From: Dama dama
Taxonomy: Eukaryota; Chordata; Mammalia; Artiodactyla; Cervidae
Assembly (NCBI RefSeq): GCF_033118175.1
Contig: NC_083691.1
Coordinates: 62,648,001-62,712,000, forward strand
DNA length: 64,000 nt
Direction of reading: 5' to 3'
Shown here: positions 1 to 10,985 of the stretch, piece after piece
Numbering within the stretch: the first letter of the stretch is position 1
Layout of the letters: each line of letters starts with the position of its first letter
The notes under the pieces: generated by a model
What the model saw: only the letters and a program-made list of their open reading frames with translations
What the model was told of the DNA's origin: nothing
Databases searched by the model: none
Translations under genes and position numbers: made by a program

Positions 1-74
1 AAACTTGACTTTTCTTTCTTTACACAGGACAATAGTGGGATAATTGATGATATTGTCTTTAGGTCTAAGTGTTA

Positions 75-265
75 GATTAACAGTATTGTGTTAATGATAA
101 TTTCTTAATTTTGATAAATTGTATGGTGACATTTAGAGAGAAGGATAAAACAAATGCGGTGAAATGTTAACATAGGAGACTCTGTGGGAAGAATATATGG
201 AAAGTCTTTGTACAATTTTTGTAACTTTCCTATAAGTCTGAAATTTTTTAAAATAAAAAGTTTAA
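75..265 (+). mobile_element. L1M-type LINE-1 3' end
   Basis: The segment follows the recognisable 3'-UTR order of old mammalian L1M elements: a 'taattttgataaattgta' stretch, a 'gaaatgttaacat' block, then 'ctttgtacaatttttgtaac' and an A-rich end with 'aaaataaaaag'. It is a 5'-truncated, non-coding relic. The subfamily cannot be fixed by eye. Confidence 0.7.
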
Positions 266-339
266 AAGGAAGAATATATGGGTGTAGAGACTGAGTGTCC
301 ATGTTTGACTCCTGGATATGAAGTTGTTAGTTTGGACAG

Positions 340-756
340 TGTTATGGGCTGGGTTGTATCTCCTATAAATCATATGTTGAGGACCCAGCCCCAGTCCCTC
401 CAAATGTCTCCCATTTGAAGATGGAGTCTTTAGAGAAGTAAGTTAATTGAGGTCGTAAGCATGGGCTCTAATCCAATAGTAATGGTGTCCTTACAGGAAG
501 AGGGTATTTGGACAGGGATGCATGCAGAGAGCGGAGAAGGTAATGGCGGCAGCAGCATGCAGACGGAAGGCCATGTGAAGACACAGGGAGAAGGCAAACA
601 TCTACAAGCTAGGAGAGAGGCTGTAAAAGAAATCAACCTTGTTGGCACCTTGATCTCAGACTTCTACCCTCCAGAACTGTGCATAGATAAATTTCTGTTG
701 TTTAAGTCATCCAGTCTGTGAAACCCTGTTACAGTAGCCGTAGTAAACTACTATAG
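340..756 (+). mobile_element. MLT1-like LTR (ERVL-MaLR), solo
   Basis: A solitary long terminal repeat of the ancient MaLR type. It begins 'tgttatgggctgggttgt' and contains the family landmarks 'catatgttgagga', 'ggtgtccttacaggaagagg', 'ccatgtgaagacacagggag', 'ccttgatctcagacttc' and 'ctccagaactgtg'. It closes with 'ttgtttaagtcatccagtct' and an AAATAA-like poly(A) region near 690. About 417 bp is close to a complete LTR. No internal retroviral sequence adjoins it, so it is a solo LTR. A frame at 461-721 runs through it and is not a gene. Confidence 0.85.
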
Positions 757-769
757 GTTGCCAGTGTAA

Positions 770-930
770 AGCTTTCCACAAATATTTCCTCTCTAATAAA
801 ACAGGGGTCATAGTTATCGACCTCATGGGATTGTTATGAGGATTTGAGGAGATCATACATGTAAAGTGTTGAAACAGCAACCGGCATACACAGTATTTAG
901 GAATCAATAAACTGTTAATGTTACTACAAT
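770..930 (+). mobile_element. MIR SINE fragment
   Basis: This resembles the 3' half of MIR in sense direction: 'taaaacaggggtcatag', 'gacctcatgggattgttatg', 'aggatttgaggagatcatac', 'atgtaaagtgttgaaac', then 'aatcaataaactgtta'. It is strongly diverged, as expected for a mammal-wide element. Confidence 0.7.
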
Positions 931-934
931 AATG

Positions 935-1288
935 CAGCTGTTCCTAACTAAATTATAGTGAAGCAGAAATAAGGTAGTGTGGTATTATGAAAAGGGAACA
1001 CAAAAAATTCCATAATAAATTAATTTACTTTTTAATCTTTTTGTCAATTACATTATTTATTTCCACAAGATGGTAATGGTATGATATTGAGGGATACTGG
1101 TCATACCTATTTGCCTACTCTATCCAAAATAATAATCTACTGTTCAATGAAAGTTAAGGTTTAGAAAATCTTGTATTGGTTCCTTCATTATATAGAGAGA
1201 TATAATTCCTGAAGGATCCAGATAAGTCATATGAGAAGAATAAGGCTCATAAAATATATACTTTTAAAAAATGTAAGTCAATCACTGA
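935..1288. other. Unassigned AT-rich interval
   Basis: No gene, RNA or clear repeat is visible. The stretch is AT-rich with short A and T runs and no open frame of note. Confidence 0.5.
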
Positions 1289-1600
1289 ATGGTTACTATA
1301 CACTGGACACTGAGATATGTGTTCTGCATGTATCATCTTAACTCTCATGATATTCTTTATTTATTTATTTATTGTACCATGCAGCCTGCAAGATCTTAGT
1401 TCTCTGACCAGGGACTGAACCTGTGCCCCCTGCAGTGGAAGTTCTGAGTTTTAACCACTGGAAAGCCAGGGAAGTCCCAACATTCCATCAAATTACATAT
1501 TATTTTATCATTCATTTTATACTTATGGAAATTGAGATTTAGTGAGATTAAGAAATTTGTCCAATGTCAACAAGCAAATAAATGACTAAGTTGAATTTGT
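1289..1600 (-). mobile_element. MIR SINE, split by a CHR SINE
   Basis: The two halves of an antisense MIR flank the CHR SINE at 1351-1479. The left half reads 'tatacactggacactgag' and 'tgcatgtatcatcttaac'. The right half reads 'tatggaaattgagatttag' and 'agaaatttgtccaatgtcaa'. The order of the halves fits one MIR interrupted by a later insertion. Confidence 0.65.
1351..1479 (-). mobile_element. CHR-type tRNA SINE
   Basis: An antisense cetartiodactyl tRNA-derived SINE. It opens with the reversed A-rich tail '(ttta)n', then 'gatcttagttctctgaccag', 'ggactgaacctgtgcccc', 'ttttaaccactggaaagcca' and 'gggaagtccc'. The reversed B-box ('gggactgaacc') and the terminal 'ccagggaagtccc' are diagnostic. 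Confidence 0.8.
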
Positions 1601-1659
1601 GTTTTTCTTTTTTTGTTATCCAAACCCATGATATTGTCTATTATGCTCTTCATTTCCAT

Positions 1660-1921
1660 TCAGTTCAGTCATTCAGTTGTGTCCAGCTTTTTGCAACCCC
1701 ATGGACCGCAGGAGTCCAGGCTTCCCTGTCCATCACCAACTCCCGGAGCTTGCTCAAACTCATGTCCATTGAGTTGGTGATGCCATCCAACCATCTCATC
1801 CTCTGTCGTCTCCTTCTACTCCTGCCTTCAATCTTTCCCAGCATCAGGGTCTTTTCCAATGAGTCGGTTCTTCACATCAGATGGCCAAAGTATTGGAGCT
1901 CCAGCTTTTCCATCCTGCTAT
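1660..1921 (-). mobile_element. BovB LINE 3' fragment
   Basis: The antisense 3' end of the RTE-type BovB LINE, beginning 'attcagttcagtcattcag' and continuing through 'ccatcaccaactcccggagc', 'gatgccatccaaccatctca' and 'cagcatcagggtcttttcc'. On the minus strand it encodes the BovB C-terminal tail (for example 'QRMRWLDGITNSMDMSLSK'), a relic with no complete reading frame. It stops where a BOV-A2 SINE abuts it. Confidence 0.9.
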
Positions 1922-2203
1922 GCTGCCGCTGCTGCTGCTGCTAAGTCGCGTCAGTCGTGTCTGACTCTGTGCGACCCCATAGACGGCAGCCCACCAGGCT
2001 CCCCTGTCCCTGGGATTCTCCAGGCAAGAACACTGGAGTGGGTTGCCATTTCCTTCTCCATGCATGAAAGTGAAAAGTGAAAGTGAAGTCGCTCAGTCGT
2101 GTCTGAATCTTTGAGACCCCATGGACTGTAGCCTACCAGGCTCCTCCATCCATGGGATTTTCCAGGCAAGAGTACTGGAGTGGAGTGCCATTGCCTTCTC
2201 CAC
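1922..2203 (-). mobile_element. BOV-A2 SINE, complete dimer
   Basis: A complete antisense BOV-A2. It starts with the reversed CAG tail '(gct)n' and 'aagtcgcgtcagtcgtgtc', has two tandem Bov-A monomers joined by the 'gaaagtgaaaagtgaaagtg' linker near 2067-2086, and ends 'gtgccattgccttctcc'. A diverged target-site duplication is plausible: 'catcctgctat' at 1911-1921 and 'catcatgttat' at 2204-2214 (9 of 11 identical). The host is the BovB fragment to its left or adjoining DNA. Confidence 0.9.
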
Positions 2204-2389
2204 CATCATGTTATATGACAGCGTTATTATTGCAATCCAACACTGTGGCTATAAAGATACATCCATAATTTTGTTTTTAATGGAACTTAGAGCTATGCAT
2301 ATATAACTTCTGAAAATTGATTTGAAATATCATTTTTGTGTCAACCAAAAGATATAAAACTTTTTGTTATGTCAAATTAAAAAAAAAAA

Positions 2390-3510
2390 TCAAAGGCAAA
2401 CAACTAGAGGGAAAAGGCTGCAAATACAACAAACTTGAGAGAAAATTCTAAGCCATCAAAACAAAATAAGCAAAGTCAAGGGGAAGGCAATTACCCAAAG
2501 GGGAAATTCGAATGACTAACAAACATGGAGAAATATTGTATTTGACTATTAAAGAAGAAAGGCAAATGTAAACAAGTTGCTAGGCTTTTATTTGGTTCTG
2601 TTTTTTGTTTGTTTGTTTGTATTTCTATTACATTTTACCAATAAAATGAAGGAATAAAAAGTTCAGTGTTGATAGCATGTAGATAAACAGGTTTTCTCAT
2701 ACTTTGTTGATTGGAGTTAATTTTGCTCAATATTTTATTTTATTTTTTTTTTTTTTAATAATTTTATTTATTTATTATTTGTCTGCACTGGGTCTTAGCT
2801 GTGGCACGTGGGATCTAGTTCCCTGACCAGGGACTGAACCCTGGCCCCCTTCATTGGGAGCTTGGAGTCTTAGCCACTGGACCACCAGGGAAGTCCCTGC
2901 TCAATATTTTAGAAAGGACTTTTCTAGTAAAAGTTAAAACACCATAAAGATGTTTATTCTCATTTAAATTACACCACTACTAGGAATCTAGTCTATGGAA
3001 ATTGTCAGATATGTTAATAAAGATGTATGCAAAAAGACACTCATTTCATATGCTTTTAATAATGAAAAATAAACAAGAAACAACCAAATCATCCATCACA
3101 TTAATAGAGAAATGATAGGTAAATCCTTTTATACATAAGCTGAACTCTATGAATTGCCAATTAAAGAGGTCTAAAAATAAAAAGGTTAAGTAACAAGCAG
3201 TTTTGTATAATTCAGTCTAATATATGCAATGGGTTCTTTCACATTTGTTAAATATGTTTCTGAAAAAAATTGGAATAATAAGAGAAATGCTGTCATGTTA
3301 TATGAGAAAATCAGAACACTAAATTGCTATGTAACATAATATCAACAATGTACAAAATTCATGGAAAAGAAACTGGAAGGAAATGAGATATCTTAGGCCT
3401 CTGAATGTTAGGATTATGGGCATTTTTGTTTACCTAGATTTACTCTATTTTCATTAATTGATATGGTAAAACAATATTTGTAATTTAAAAAATAAAGGCA
3501 AAATAACTTA
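2390..3510 (+). mobile_element. Old L1M/HAL1 3' region with inserts
   Basis: Diverged L1 ORF2 3'-end and 3'-UTR vocabulary in order: 'aatgactaacaaacatgg', 'aggcaaatgtaaacaag', 'actactaggaatctagtcta', 'aataatgaaaaataaacaag', 'aaactggaaggaaatgagat', 'gttaggattatgggcat', ending in an A-rich tract. It is interrupted by a (gttt)n run near 2604-2622 and by a CHR SINE at 2739-2897. It has no coding capacity. Confidence 0.6.
2739..2897 (-). mobile_element. CHR-type tRNA SINE
   Basis: Antisense copy with a T-rich head (the reversed poly-A), 'gcactgggtcttagctgtgg', 'gtgggatctagttccctgac', 'cagggactgaaccctggccc', 'agccactggaccaccaggga' and the terminal 'agtccct'. It interrupts the old L1 around it. Confidence 0.85.
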
Positions 3511-4683
3511 TTTTTAGCAAGCTATTTTTACTCAAATTTCAAAAAATATTATCCTTGTAGGTGAGTGAAATATATTTTGTGGGTAGAAATGTCCATGCTT
3601 GTGCTAGCAATTATATCATTAAAGAATGAAGGCAAGTGATTTTTCAAAGTGAGTCTTCTGTAGATTTCTATTAACGGAAAGTCACGTATGCTGAGGATGA
3701 GGACTATTGCTATAACTGTCTCCATAAACTAAAGGTCTGCCAATGTTTGTTTTGATGCTGTGTTAGAGAACTTGTTTACAGAAAAGCTGGCTGGAGTGAA
3801 TTGATGAGAGTTTTCTATGTGATGATTGGCATTTGCATCCCTGTATTTGTATATTTATATTCAGATTGGAGATGTTCACTGAGTAGACATGTTTGAACTC
3901 TTCCTTCATCCCATCCTTGACATATAAGTATTGAGAATCTGTCACTTAAAAAAAAAAAGGAATTTAAGTGGTTATATATTCAAATTGTTAAGGACTTACC
4001 TGAGAGACTCACCCGCGTGTCATTTCTGATTTCTGTTAGTTTTATATGGGATCTCTGATTATTCTGCATGCAGAGGCTCATCCATCATGATGCTCGTACC
4101 CTTTTTCAACCAAGTTAAAGGACTTTCTTTTCACCATACTGCAGCAAACAGAAGCACCATGGTGCAATGGACTGATGTCAAGAGAGTAACTTATTATAAA
4201 ACAATTCTGCTTATAAGGTTGTTCTAAAGAAGTAAGAAGAGTATCATTTTGCCTCTATTAGTTCTGTAGGTATCATGAACTAATTCAAGTAGGAGTCAGC
4301 TGTGTATCTGGGAGAGGTTATGTAATAACTTTAGATTGAACTCTAGGTATCTTCAGAGCTACTGTATGAACTTCTTTGCAATATTGTCAAAGATCTCTAT
4401 TCGCAAGAGAGTTCTTGTGAGATTTCTAATTTATAACAGAAGCTGAAAGTGTCTTCAGAAATCACCTCTTGGTTCTTTGGGAAGAGTCTTCATTCTGGAT
4501 ATTCTCCTCTACCATCTCATTCAGAATCTTAATTCATCAATTAGTCCCTTTCCACAGTATCATCAGTCTGAAACTCTCTAATGGCTCTTTGTCTAGACTA
4601 GAGGCTCAAATGTACTCAAGTATGTCCTATCTTAAAAACAAATATAAGCCTCTTTTGACTATAAGCTTTCCTCTAGCTATGTG
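3511..4683. other. Unassigned interval
   Basis: No repeat family or gene is recognisable. It contains an A-run near 3946-3957. Open frames are no longer than about 60 codons until the Bov-tA, where a 142-codon frame starting at 4469 runs into SINE sequence and is not credible as a gene. Confidence 0.5.
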
Positions 4684-4913
4684 CATGCTAAACTTGCTCA
4701 GTCATGTCCGACTCTTTGCAACCCCATGGACTGTAGCTCTCCAGGCTCCTCTGTCCATGGGATTCTCCAGCCAAGAATACTGGAGTAGGTTGCCATGCCT
4801 TCCTCCATGGGATCTTCCGGATCCAGGGAGCGAACCCTGGATCCTGGATCCTGTCTCTTACGTCTCCTGTATTGGCAAGTGGGTTCTTTACCACTAGAAC
4901 AACCTGGGGAGCC
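4684..4913 (-). mobile_element. Bov-tA SINE
   Basis: A full antisense Bov-tA: 'catgctaaacttgctcagtc', 'gactctttgcaaccccatgg', 'ccaagaatactggagtagg', 'gggatcttccggatccag', 'ttctttaccactagaacaac' and the terminal 'ctggggagcc'. The reversed tRNA-like head lies at the right end. Frames crossing it on both strands are SINE translations. Confidence 0.93.
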
Positions 4914-5489
4914 TTCTCTCCTTTCCTTCAGACTCAATTTTCCAGGAAAAATGATCTATTCTCTCATTCCTTCCTCAAGCCATAGTCATTATTCCAGGTT
5001 CCCACCATTTTGTTGAAGATGATATATTACCAAATCAAACTGGAACCTTTTATCTTCCTTCCTAAATTTTAATTTCATAAAGTTCAGCCTAAATGATTCA
5101 TGTTTTTACCTGCTAAATACAATATGAAAGGTAATAGAAGTACTATGACTAAAAGAGAAAACTTCTGTTAATATCTTTGCTTTTCTTCCTTTCCTCTCAT
5201 TCTTCAGTTCTGCCAGAAGACAAATCATACACACACAAAGTACTCATTTCAGCCCTATCCTTGTTTATCATTTCTGAATCTGAACAAGCCTGCCTGGGGA
5301 TATTCACTCCCTTTCCTGTTGATGCTATGGTCTCATTAAGGGAAGGAAAGACAAAGTCAGGACACCTAGTCCAAGGTGTGTTAACAACGATGGGGAAATA
5401 GGTGTGACTGGCACCAGTGGTGACACTGTGGGGGTGGGGATGGAGCATCCCCCTGAGGAATAGCTAGACGTCTCTCTCTCCTCCAGAGA
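4914..5489. other. Unassigned interval
   Basis: No recognised repeat. Overlapping frames of 74-95 codons occur on both strands (5177-5612). They show no family resemblance, and opposed frames of this size are expected by chance here. Confidence 0.5.
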
Positions 5490-5600
5490 AATATGCATCC
5501 ATGCAAAATATACGCCTATGTTCTTAGGTGCTGGGAATAAAGTAGTGAATAAAAAAAAACAGTGATCCCTGCCCACATGGAGTTTACATCCTGGGGGGAA
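5490..5600 (+). repeat. Possible ancient mammal-wide repeat piece
   Basis: The string 'ttaggtgctgggaataaag', followed by 'agtgatccctgcccacatgg' and 'agtttacatcctgggggg', resembles a common old interspersed repeat ('ggtgctggggatacagcag ... ccctgccctcatggagctta'). The family name is not certain. A second diverged piece of the same type may lie at 62140-62640. Confidence 0.4.
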
Positions 5601-5663
5601 ATTTCTGTTCATACCACCTGTCTCAGATCTGCAGGATCAGAAGCCTAACTAGCAAGCACCCGT

Positions 5664-5725
5664 ATTGGGTTGGATTTTTCCATAAGTTGGTATGGAAAAC
5701 TCAAACGACCTTTTTGGCCAACCAA
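5664..5725. mobile_element. Mariner-derived palindromic remnant, deleted arm
   Basis: A short non-autonomous mariner element. The left terminus reads 'attgggttgg' and the right reads 'acctttttggccaaccaa', complementary around a short spacer. The left arm lacks the 'ccaaaaagttcg' block seen in fuller copies, so the hairpin is internally deleted. It has no transposase. Confidence 0.7.
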
Positions 5726-7269
5726 CTAGATATAAATTAACCCTAGAGAAACTGGTGAGTAAAAACAGAATGTTAATGTAGTGGAAAATACTAGTTGCTT
5801 GGAAGAGAAGTCATTGCACCAGCATGATTAGTACATTCCCTCTCTGTAATCTGCAGTCAAGCTACTTGAAAAAGCCAGACCACAAGCAGAAATTTATTTT
5901 TTTTTAATTTTAAAGATTGCCAATGTATTTATTTACAATAAAAATGATGAGACAACCTAAATGTTGCCCATGTAACCATCCTATTTTCTCCGTAGAGAAC
6001 CAAATCTAACCATGGTAAGCATGGATTCAGAGCAAGGAAGTTAATGAGGTGAACTAGAGGTTAGAAGCATGAGGCTTAGCTAGACTCATCCGTCTCTAAT
6101 AGAGATAATCTTGCTCATAGGACTTGAACATTCAAAGCCTAACAGCCTATACTTCCTCAGTCCTAGATGGAACTTGGAAGATTACTGTCAACATTTCTTC
6201 TACAAAGCTTTCGATTATGCTTATTAGCATTTCTGGAAAAAGAAGATGTCAATCATATCACAGTACAGTCTTATAAGCCTAGGAGCCATTAAGTCTCTTG
6301 AAGGTAACTTTGCTGAACAGGGCTCCAATCCTTATGTGGAAATTGGAAGAATTAGTTCTCAGGGCACAATTTTATTTGCCTCATGTTCTTTATGAAAACA
6401 GTACAAACTTTGACAAGTCTTAAACAAACTCTGAGTGTAGCTGTCTTCAAATGAGCAAGTTGAATCCTAGCATCACTGTTTCCTCTAGCTCTAGGGTAGA
6501 GACAAACTGATGTTGGTACCACAGTTGGGTTCATTTGAGAAAGAAGTTTATGTAAGGTTGACTAGGGCACGGTAGCCAGGTTGTGGCCAGGAAAAGGGTG
6601 TTGAGTGCCTAAAGAATGAAAAAGAGAGTCAAGTCAGAAATTAGAAGTAATCAAGTATGAGGAAAAAGATTAAAGGTGACTATTCAGAACTAAGATAGTA
6701 TATGGATAAGCTGAACTCTTTTAATATATGTATGTATGTATTTTCAGTAGTTCCCAATGCTATCAAACTCAATACTTCTTTCCTAAAACATATTTTGTTA
6801 TATGTTATCATAAGGCAGTCAAATGTTTGAAATTATATAGAGTCACTGTGCATGTCAAATAGCTATAAATGCAGACAGAATAGCATAGGTGGATTAAGCA
6901 GTGAATCCAACACCATAGGCTGGTCAGTGATGTGACTGTCCAAAATGATAAACAAATCCCTGGCATCACCCCCAGTGAAACAAAGTATGCTCTCCTTTGA
7001 CTTACAGGGTGGTAACACTCTGGAAAAAGTCAGTGTATGTTGAAACTGTACCAAACATCTAAGTGTTAAAGTAGAATTTGTTCTAGGTGGGATTAGTTGC
7101 AGACTTACAGAAAGTTGTTGCAGGTAATTTTTAAGTTTTGTAGGAGAGAGGGGAGTTCATTTTGCATTACCTAGAAGCCTTAGCCAATATCATTGTGATA
7201 ACCAATAATGCTTCCTAAGATTTCAAAATGTACTGTAAGAGGCAAGACTACTCTTCATCTCTTGTGCCC
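5726..7269. other. Unassigned interval
   Basis: AT-rich DNA with a T-run near 5889-5897 and a (tatg)n stretch at about 6724-6741. No gene, RNA or confident repeat was recognised. Open frames do not exceed 63 codons. Confidence 0.5.
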
Positions 7270-7565
7270 ATTCCCTCGATGGGTATTGTTAAGAATATAC
7301 GCAGTGAGTGAATTTTAAATTTTACTGAATGTCTTACTGTCATCTATTATGATGATTCTGATTTTTCTATTAATGTGATAAAATATAGTACACTGAAAAA
7401 ACCTTAAACACCCTACATTTTTAGAATAAATCTCACCTGGTAATGGTGTACCCTGTTTTACCAATATTTTATTTAATCATCTAAATTCATAAATGAGTTT
7501 GGTATAAACTTTCTCTTTTTAAAATTATCTTTGGCTCTCAGAACAGTGTTCTTGTCTTCATTTAA
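7270..7565 (-). mobile_element. Old L1 ORF2 fragment
   Basis: The antisense text follows the L1 reverse-transcriptase region: 'ttttactgaatgtcttactg', 'catctattatgatgattctg', 'ttctattaatgtgataaaat', 'ccaatattttatttaatcat' and 'ttgtcttcatttaaaga'. It is a heavily decayed, non-coding relic. Confidence 0.55.
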
Positions 7566-10144
7566 AGAGCTTTCTTAACATCAAACGCAGATATTTGCCC
7601 CCAAAAAAGTTACTTCTATTTAATATCATGATGCTGCTATTAAATGTTTATATCTAAAACAAGAATATATGCAGTGGAGGAACATGGGTTTTTTTAAAGG
7701 AAGCATGCAAGCCTGAATATCCCTGAGCTCAAATTTTATGATGTTTTTGGTTCCTGGTGACAGCCTCTTGTCACTGATTCTCAGGCTCCAGTTATTCCAC
7801 TGCTGTCCAAACTTTTGGGGGAAAAGGCACACCATTTGTTCACTGAGATCACAGTTAGACTTCATTTGAACAAGACATACCAAAAACTTGTATTGGTTCC
7901 ATCAGCCTTCCCCTCACTTCCTATGCTCGGAAACTCAACAAAGATGGAAACTCCCCAGCTGGCCATGCTGTGCTTTCAGCTCACCTTATCACTGAAGCCA
8001 TGAGATTTGGCTTTTACTTTCCTCAACTTGACAGTCCAAGTTCCCCCAAAGTAGGAATTTTTAGTGAATGCTTTTTAAAAAGAGAATTGTGGGTAGCAGA
8101 AAAGGATATAAAAACTTACTGTATCTTAGTGTCTGATTTCTTTAAGAGCCTGGCCCATGAGCCTATGTTTATTTTCAAGGCTGTTCAGCTTTCAAGTGGC
8201 ATAATGTGTGAGGGAGTGTGTATCTATATGTGCGTATGTGTCTGTGGTGTCTGGGCATGTGTTTGCTATGCAATATATTTATGAACTGTAAGGATAATTT
8301 ACTCTTTTGTCAAAGAGTCAATCAATATGGGACATATTTTTTTTTTTGCACACTTAAAAATTTTGTCAGGTAACTCAATATAGGATTTAAAATGGAATGG
8401 AAGAAAGAAAAGATGATTAAGGGGGTTATCAAATCACCAGTCCTTCTGTTCCTTCTGGAATGGTCCCTGTTCTGGACTTCTCATATAACCTATAGAGGCA
8501 CTAAGATATTTTAATATATAGAATGCAGCCCACTGGAGTCCCAATACTATACATTTCTAAACAACAGCATTAGATAAAAGAAAAATGTTTAAAATATCAA
8601 CTAATGATCTGAAGAGCAGGTGTTATTTTGGAATTTCTTGGGGTTTTAAACACAAACCAGGTGTTACAAGGAAGTGATAATTTGAATATTTGATACATCT
8701 TGGCATCTGCCTGCAAGAATCAGACCCAAGAGATGAATTTTGCCCAGTAGCAAGAGTGCTAAAGCTCCCTTATACAGCATTCATCAACGGAAGTCATCAT
8801 TTTAATATCATTAAACAGTGTATAGACGCCTATAAGGATGGTAGTTTGCAGCATCTTGAGAAGTACTAGATCTTTCTAACCTTGGGAGCTGTCATATAAC
8901 ATTTAACTGATGGCTGAGGGAGGACCCTACCCTTTAAGATTTTAAAAATAAGTTAACTGGAGTCTTGCCACACCCGCCAAGAGCTTAGCGCCTTGGAATA
9001 AAATACTCATCACTGGTCATGGTTACCTGGGGTCATGGCTCTAAATCATCACTGTCTTGTATTCTTCTATGGCCAGTGTTCTCGGGAATGTTCTGTGTGC
9101 AGGAGATACATAATAAATATTTCTCACTGATGTTTTGGCTGTTCCCATGTGAAGGGAAGAAAATAACCTCAATAAAACCACATTGTAGTGCCTGAAAAAC
9201 TCTCTAGCCTTAGAGAGTAATGCCCATTTTTAGTGCACTTGCTAAAAATAAAACAAATTAAGCTGGTCAGATTCAGAAAAGCCATCATCTCTTGGGGCTT
9301 TTTTGAAACATTTTCAGAAGCTTTTGTATCATACAACAGAATCTGTTTCTAAAAATACTTATTCATTCAAAAATATGAAAACTCTACCCACAAGTCCAAT
9401 GGTTATTCTACTCTGGCCAATAAAATTGCCTTCTCTTGAGTGATTTTTTCCCCCTCCTGTCTCCTCAAACACAAAACTCCAGAACCAAGAATACTGTGAT
9501 TTTTAAAATAAGAAGATCTGTTCTCATAGGGAGAGATGTATAGCTTATTTCAACCCTAGACAATAATTCTCATTTCTCAAAGACACACTAAACAACATTG
9601 TTGTCATTGTTTATATCACAAAATGTTCTTTCCAAAGGACTTTCAAATAAATAAATAAACTGTAGGATTTCTGCACACTCAGAGTCAACCTGTCAAGTCC
9701 TCAAATAGTTAAGTTGAGCAGTTTACTTAGAAAGGCTGACAAATTTGCTTCACTTCAAAATATCATTAACACCAATAACACATTTGCCCAAGCCTATTTC
9801 TAAGTTGTAAAAAAAAATTGCTACAGATTAAGACCCTTGATATAATGCTATAAGCTCCTAACAATGGTATCTTTTATAGTGAAGAGCTACTGCAGACACA
9901 AATTGCCCTCTTTCCTGCACCTTTTTCACAAAAATCAATATTAAAGTAGTATCTGCCTTAACTCTCCCATACACTATATGAGAAAAAACCACAGCTATGC
10001 TTAGGACAGTTTAGGTCAATAAAGAATCAATACTGTGGTTGAATCTGTAGAAAGATAAAAGACTTAGAACTCTCTATACAGAGACCCATTGTTTTCTCTC
10101 TATTCTGCAAAACAGCAGAAGGGTATCACTAGTCTGTGCTTGTT
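7566..10144. other. Repeat-poor interval with simple tracts
   Basis: No gene or transposon is confidently seen over about 2.6 kb. A TG-rich imperfect repeat spans about 8203-8270, which explains the V/C-rich end of a 104-codon frame at 7970-8284. A T-run lies at about 8337-8346 and an (aaat)n patch near 9645-9660. Confidence 0.5.
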
Positions 10145-10169
10145 GTGGGGGGGGGGGGGGCGGGGGAGG
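10145..10169 (+). repeat. Poly-G tract
   Basis: A run of guanines interrupted by one C, followed by 'gggggagg'. A second G-rich patch ('ggtgggggaggggggcggg') lies near 10318-10336. Such tracts can form G-quadruplexes and are prone to length error in sequencing. Confidence 0.9.
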
Positions 10170-10452
10170 AGATATTTTTCTTCTCTCTTTTAAGGTCAAT
10201 GTGCATTAAGTGTTGGTGAAAAGCAAAGGAGGCACAGCCTACAAAGGAGGAAAAGGATTGGAGAAACTATTCCCTCTATGAGATTTTTTGGTCTCTTCTC
10301 TAAACAGTTCCTTCATGGGTGGGGGAGGGGGGCGGGAAGTGGAGATGCGTATAAAGGAGCTTGTTACACAGGTCCCATGGTCCAAATGAGATCTGGTGAT
10401 ACCAAGAAATAGAGAGGTAGAGTCTGGCTTAAAAGTTTGGCTATGTTGTGTG

Positions 10453-10694
10453 TGTGCGATACTTTGGCCACCTGACGCAAAGAGCCGACTCATTGGAAAA
10501 AAACCCTGACTCTGGGAAAGATTGAGTCCAGGAGAAGAGGGTAACAGAGAATGAGATGGTTGGATGGCATCATTGACTCAATGGACATGAGTTTGAGCAA
10601 GCTCTGTGCGATAGTGAAGGACAGGGAAGACTTATGTGCTGCAGTCTATGGGGTCACAAAGAGTAACACATGACTTAGTGACTGAACAACAACA
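10453..10694 (+). mobile_element. BovB 3' end with 10-bp target duplication
   Basis: A sense-strand BovB tail: 'gatactttggccacctgacg', 'gactcattggaaaaaaaccc', 'gagatggttggatggcatca', 'gagtttgagcaagctctgtg', 'cacatgacttagtgactgaa' and a (caa)n end. The 10-mer 'atgttgtgtg' occurs exactly at 10443-10452 and again at 10695-10704, which fixes both borders. It encodes only the BovB C-terminal tail. Confidence 0.92.
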
Positions 10695-10770
10695 ATGTTG
10701 TGTGGTCTTGGACAAGTTACTTATTTTTTAAGCCTCAGTTTCCTCATCTGCAATAAAATCAAAGATAACA

Positions 10771-10935
10771 ATGCTAGCCTGCACCAGGCTCATTGTCCGT
10801 GGGATTTACTAGGCAAGAGTACTGGAGCGGGTTGCCATTCCCTTCTCCAGGGAATCTTCCCAACCCAGGGATCAAACCCAGGTCTCCCGCATTGTAGACA
10901 GACGCTTTACCATCTGAGCCACCAGGGAAGTCCTT
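10771..10935 (-). mobile_element. Bov-tA SINE, truncated
   Basis: Antisense Bov-tA lacking its 3' third. It retains 'ccaggctcattgtccgtggg', 'gcaagagtactggagcggg', 'gggaatcttcccaacccagg', 'gatcaaacccaggtctcccg' and 'ttaccatctgagccaccagg' with the terminal 'gaagtcc'. It lies within the same MIR as the neighbouring BovB. Confidence 0.88.
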
Positions 10936-10985
10936 TTTAGAATGTGTAATAGGTATTAAATAGGTTTACTAATATTTTAGCACAT

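Larger units (their letters stand above)
10415..10985 (+). mobile_element. MIR SINE, split by BovB and Bov-tA
   Basis: MIR blocks remain in order between two younger insertions: 'gagtctggcttaaaag' on the left; 'gtggtcttggacaagttact' and 'gcctcagtttcctcatctgc' in the middle (10696-10770); and a degraded end 'aataggtattaaatagg' on the right. The central blocks are the MIR core in sense direction. Confidence 0.75.

Noticed and set aside
4469..4897. A 142-codon plus-strand frame.
   Set aside because: Its second half is antisense Bov-tA, giving the typical SINE-derived peptide 'SHVRLFATPWTVALQAPLS'. There is no sign of a real exon.
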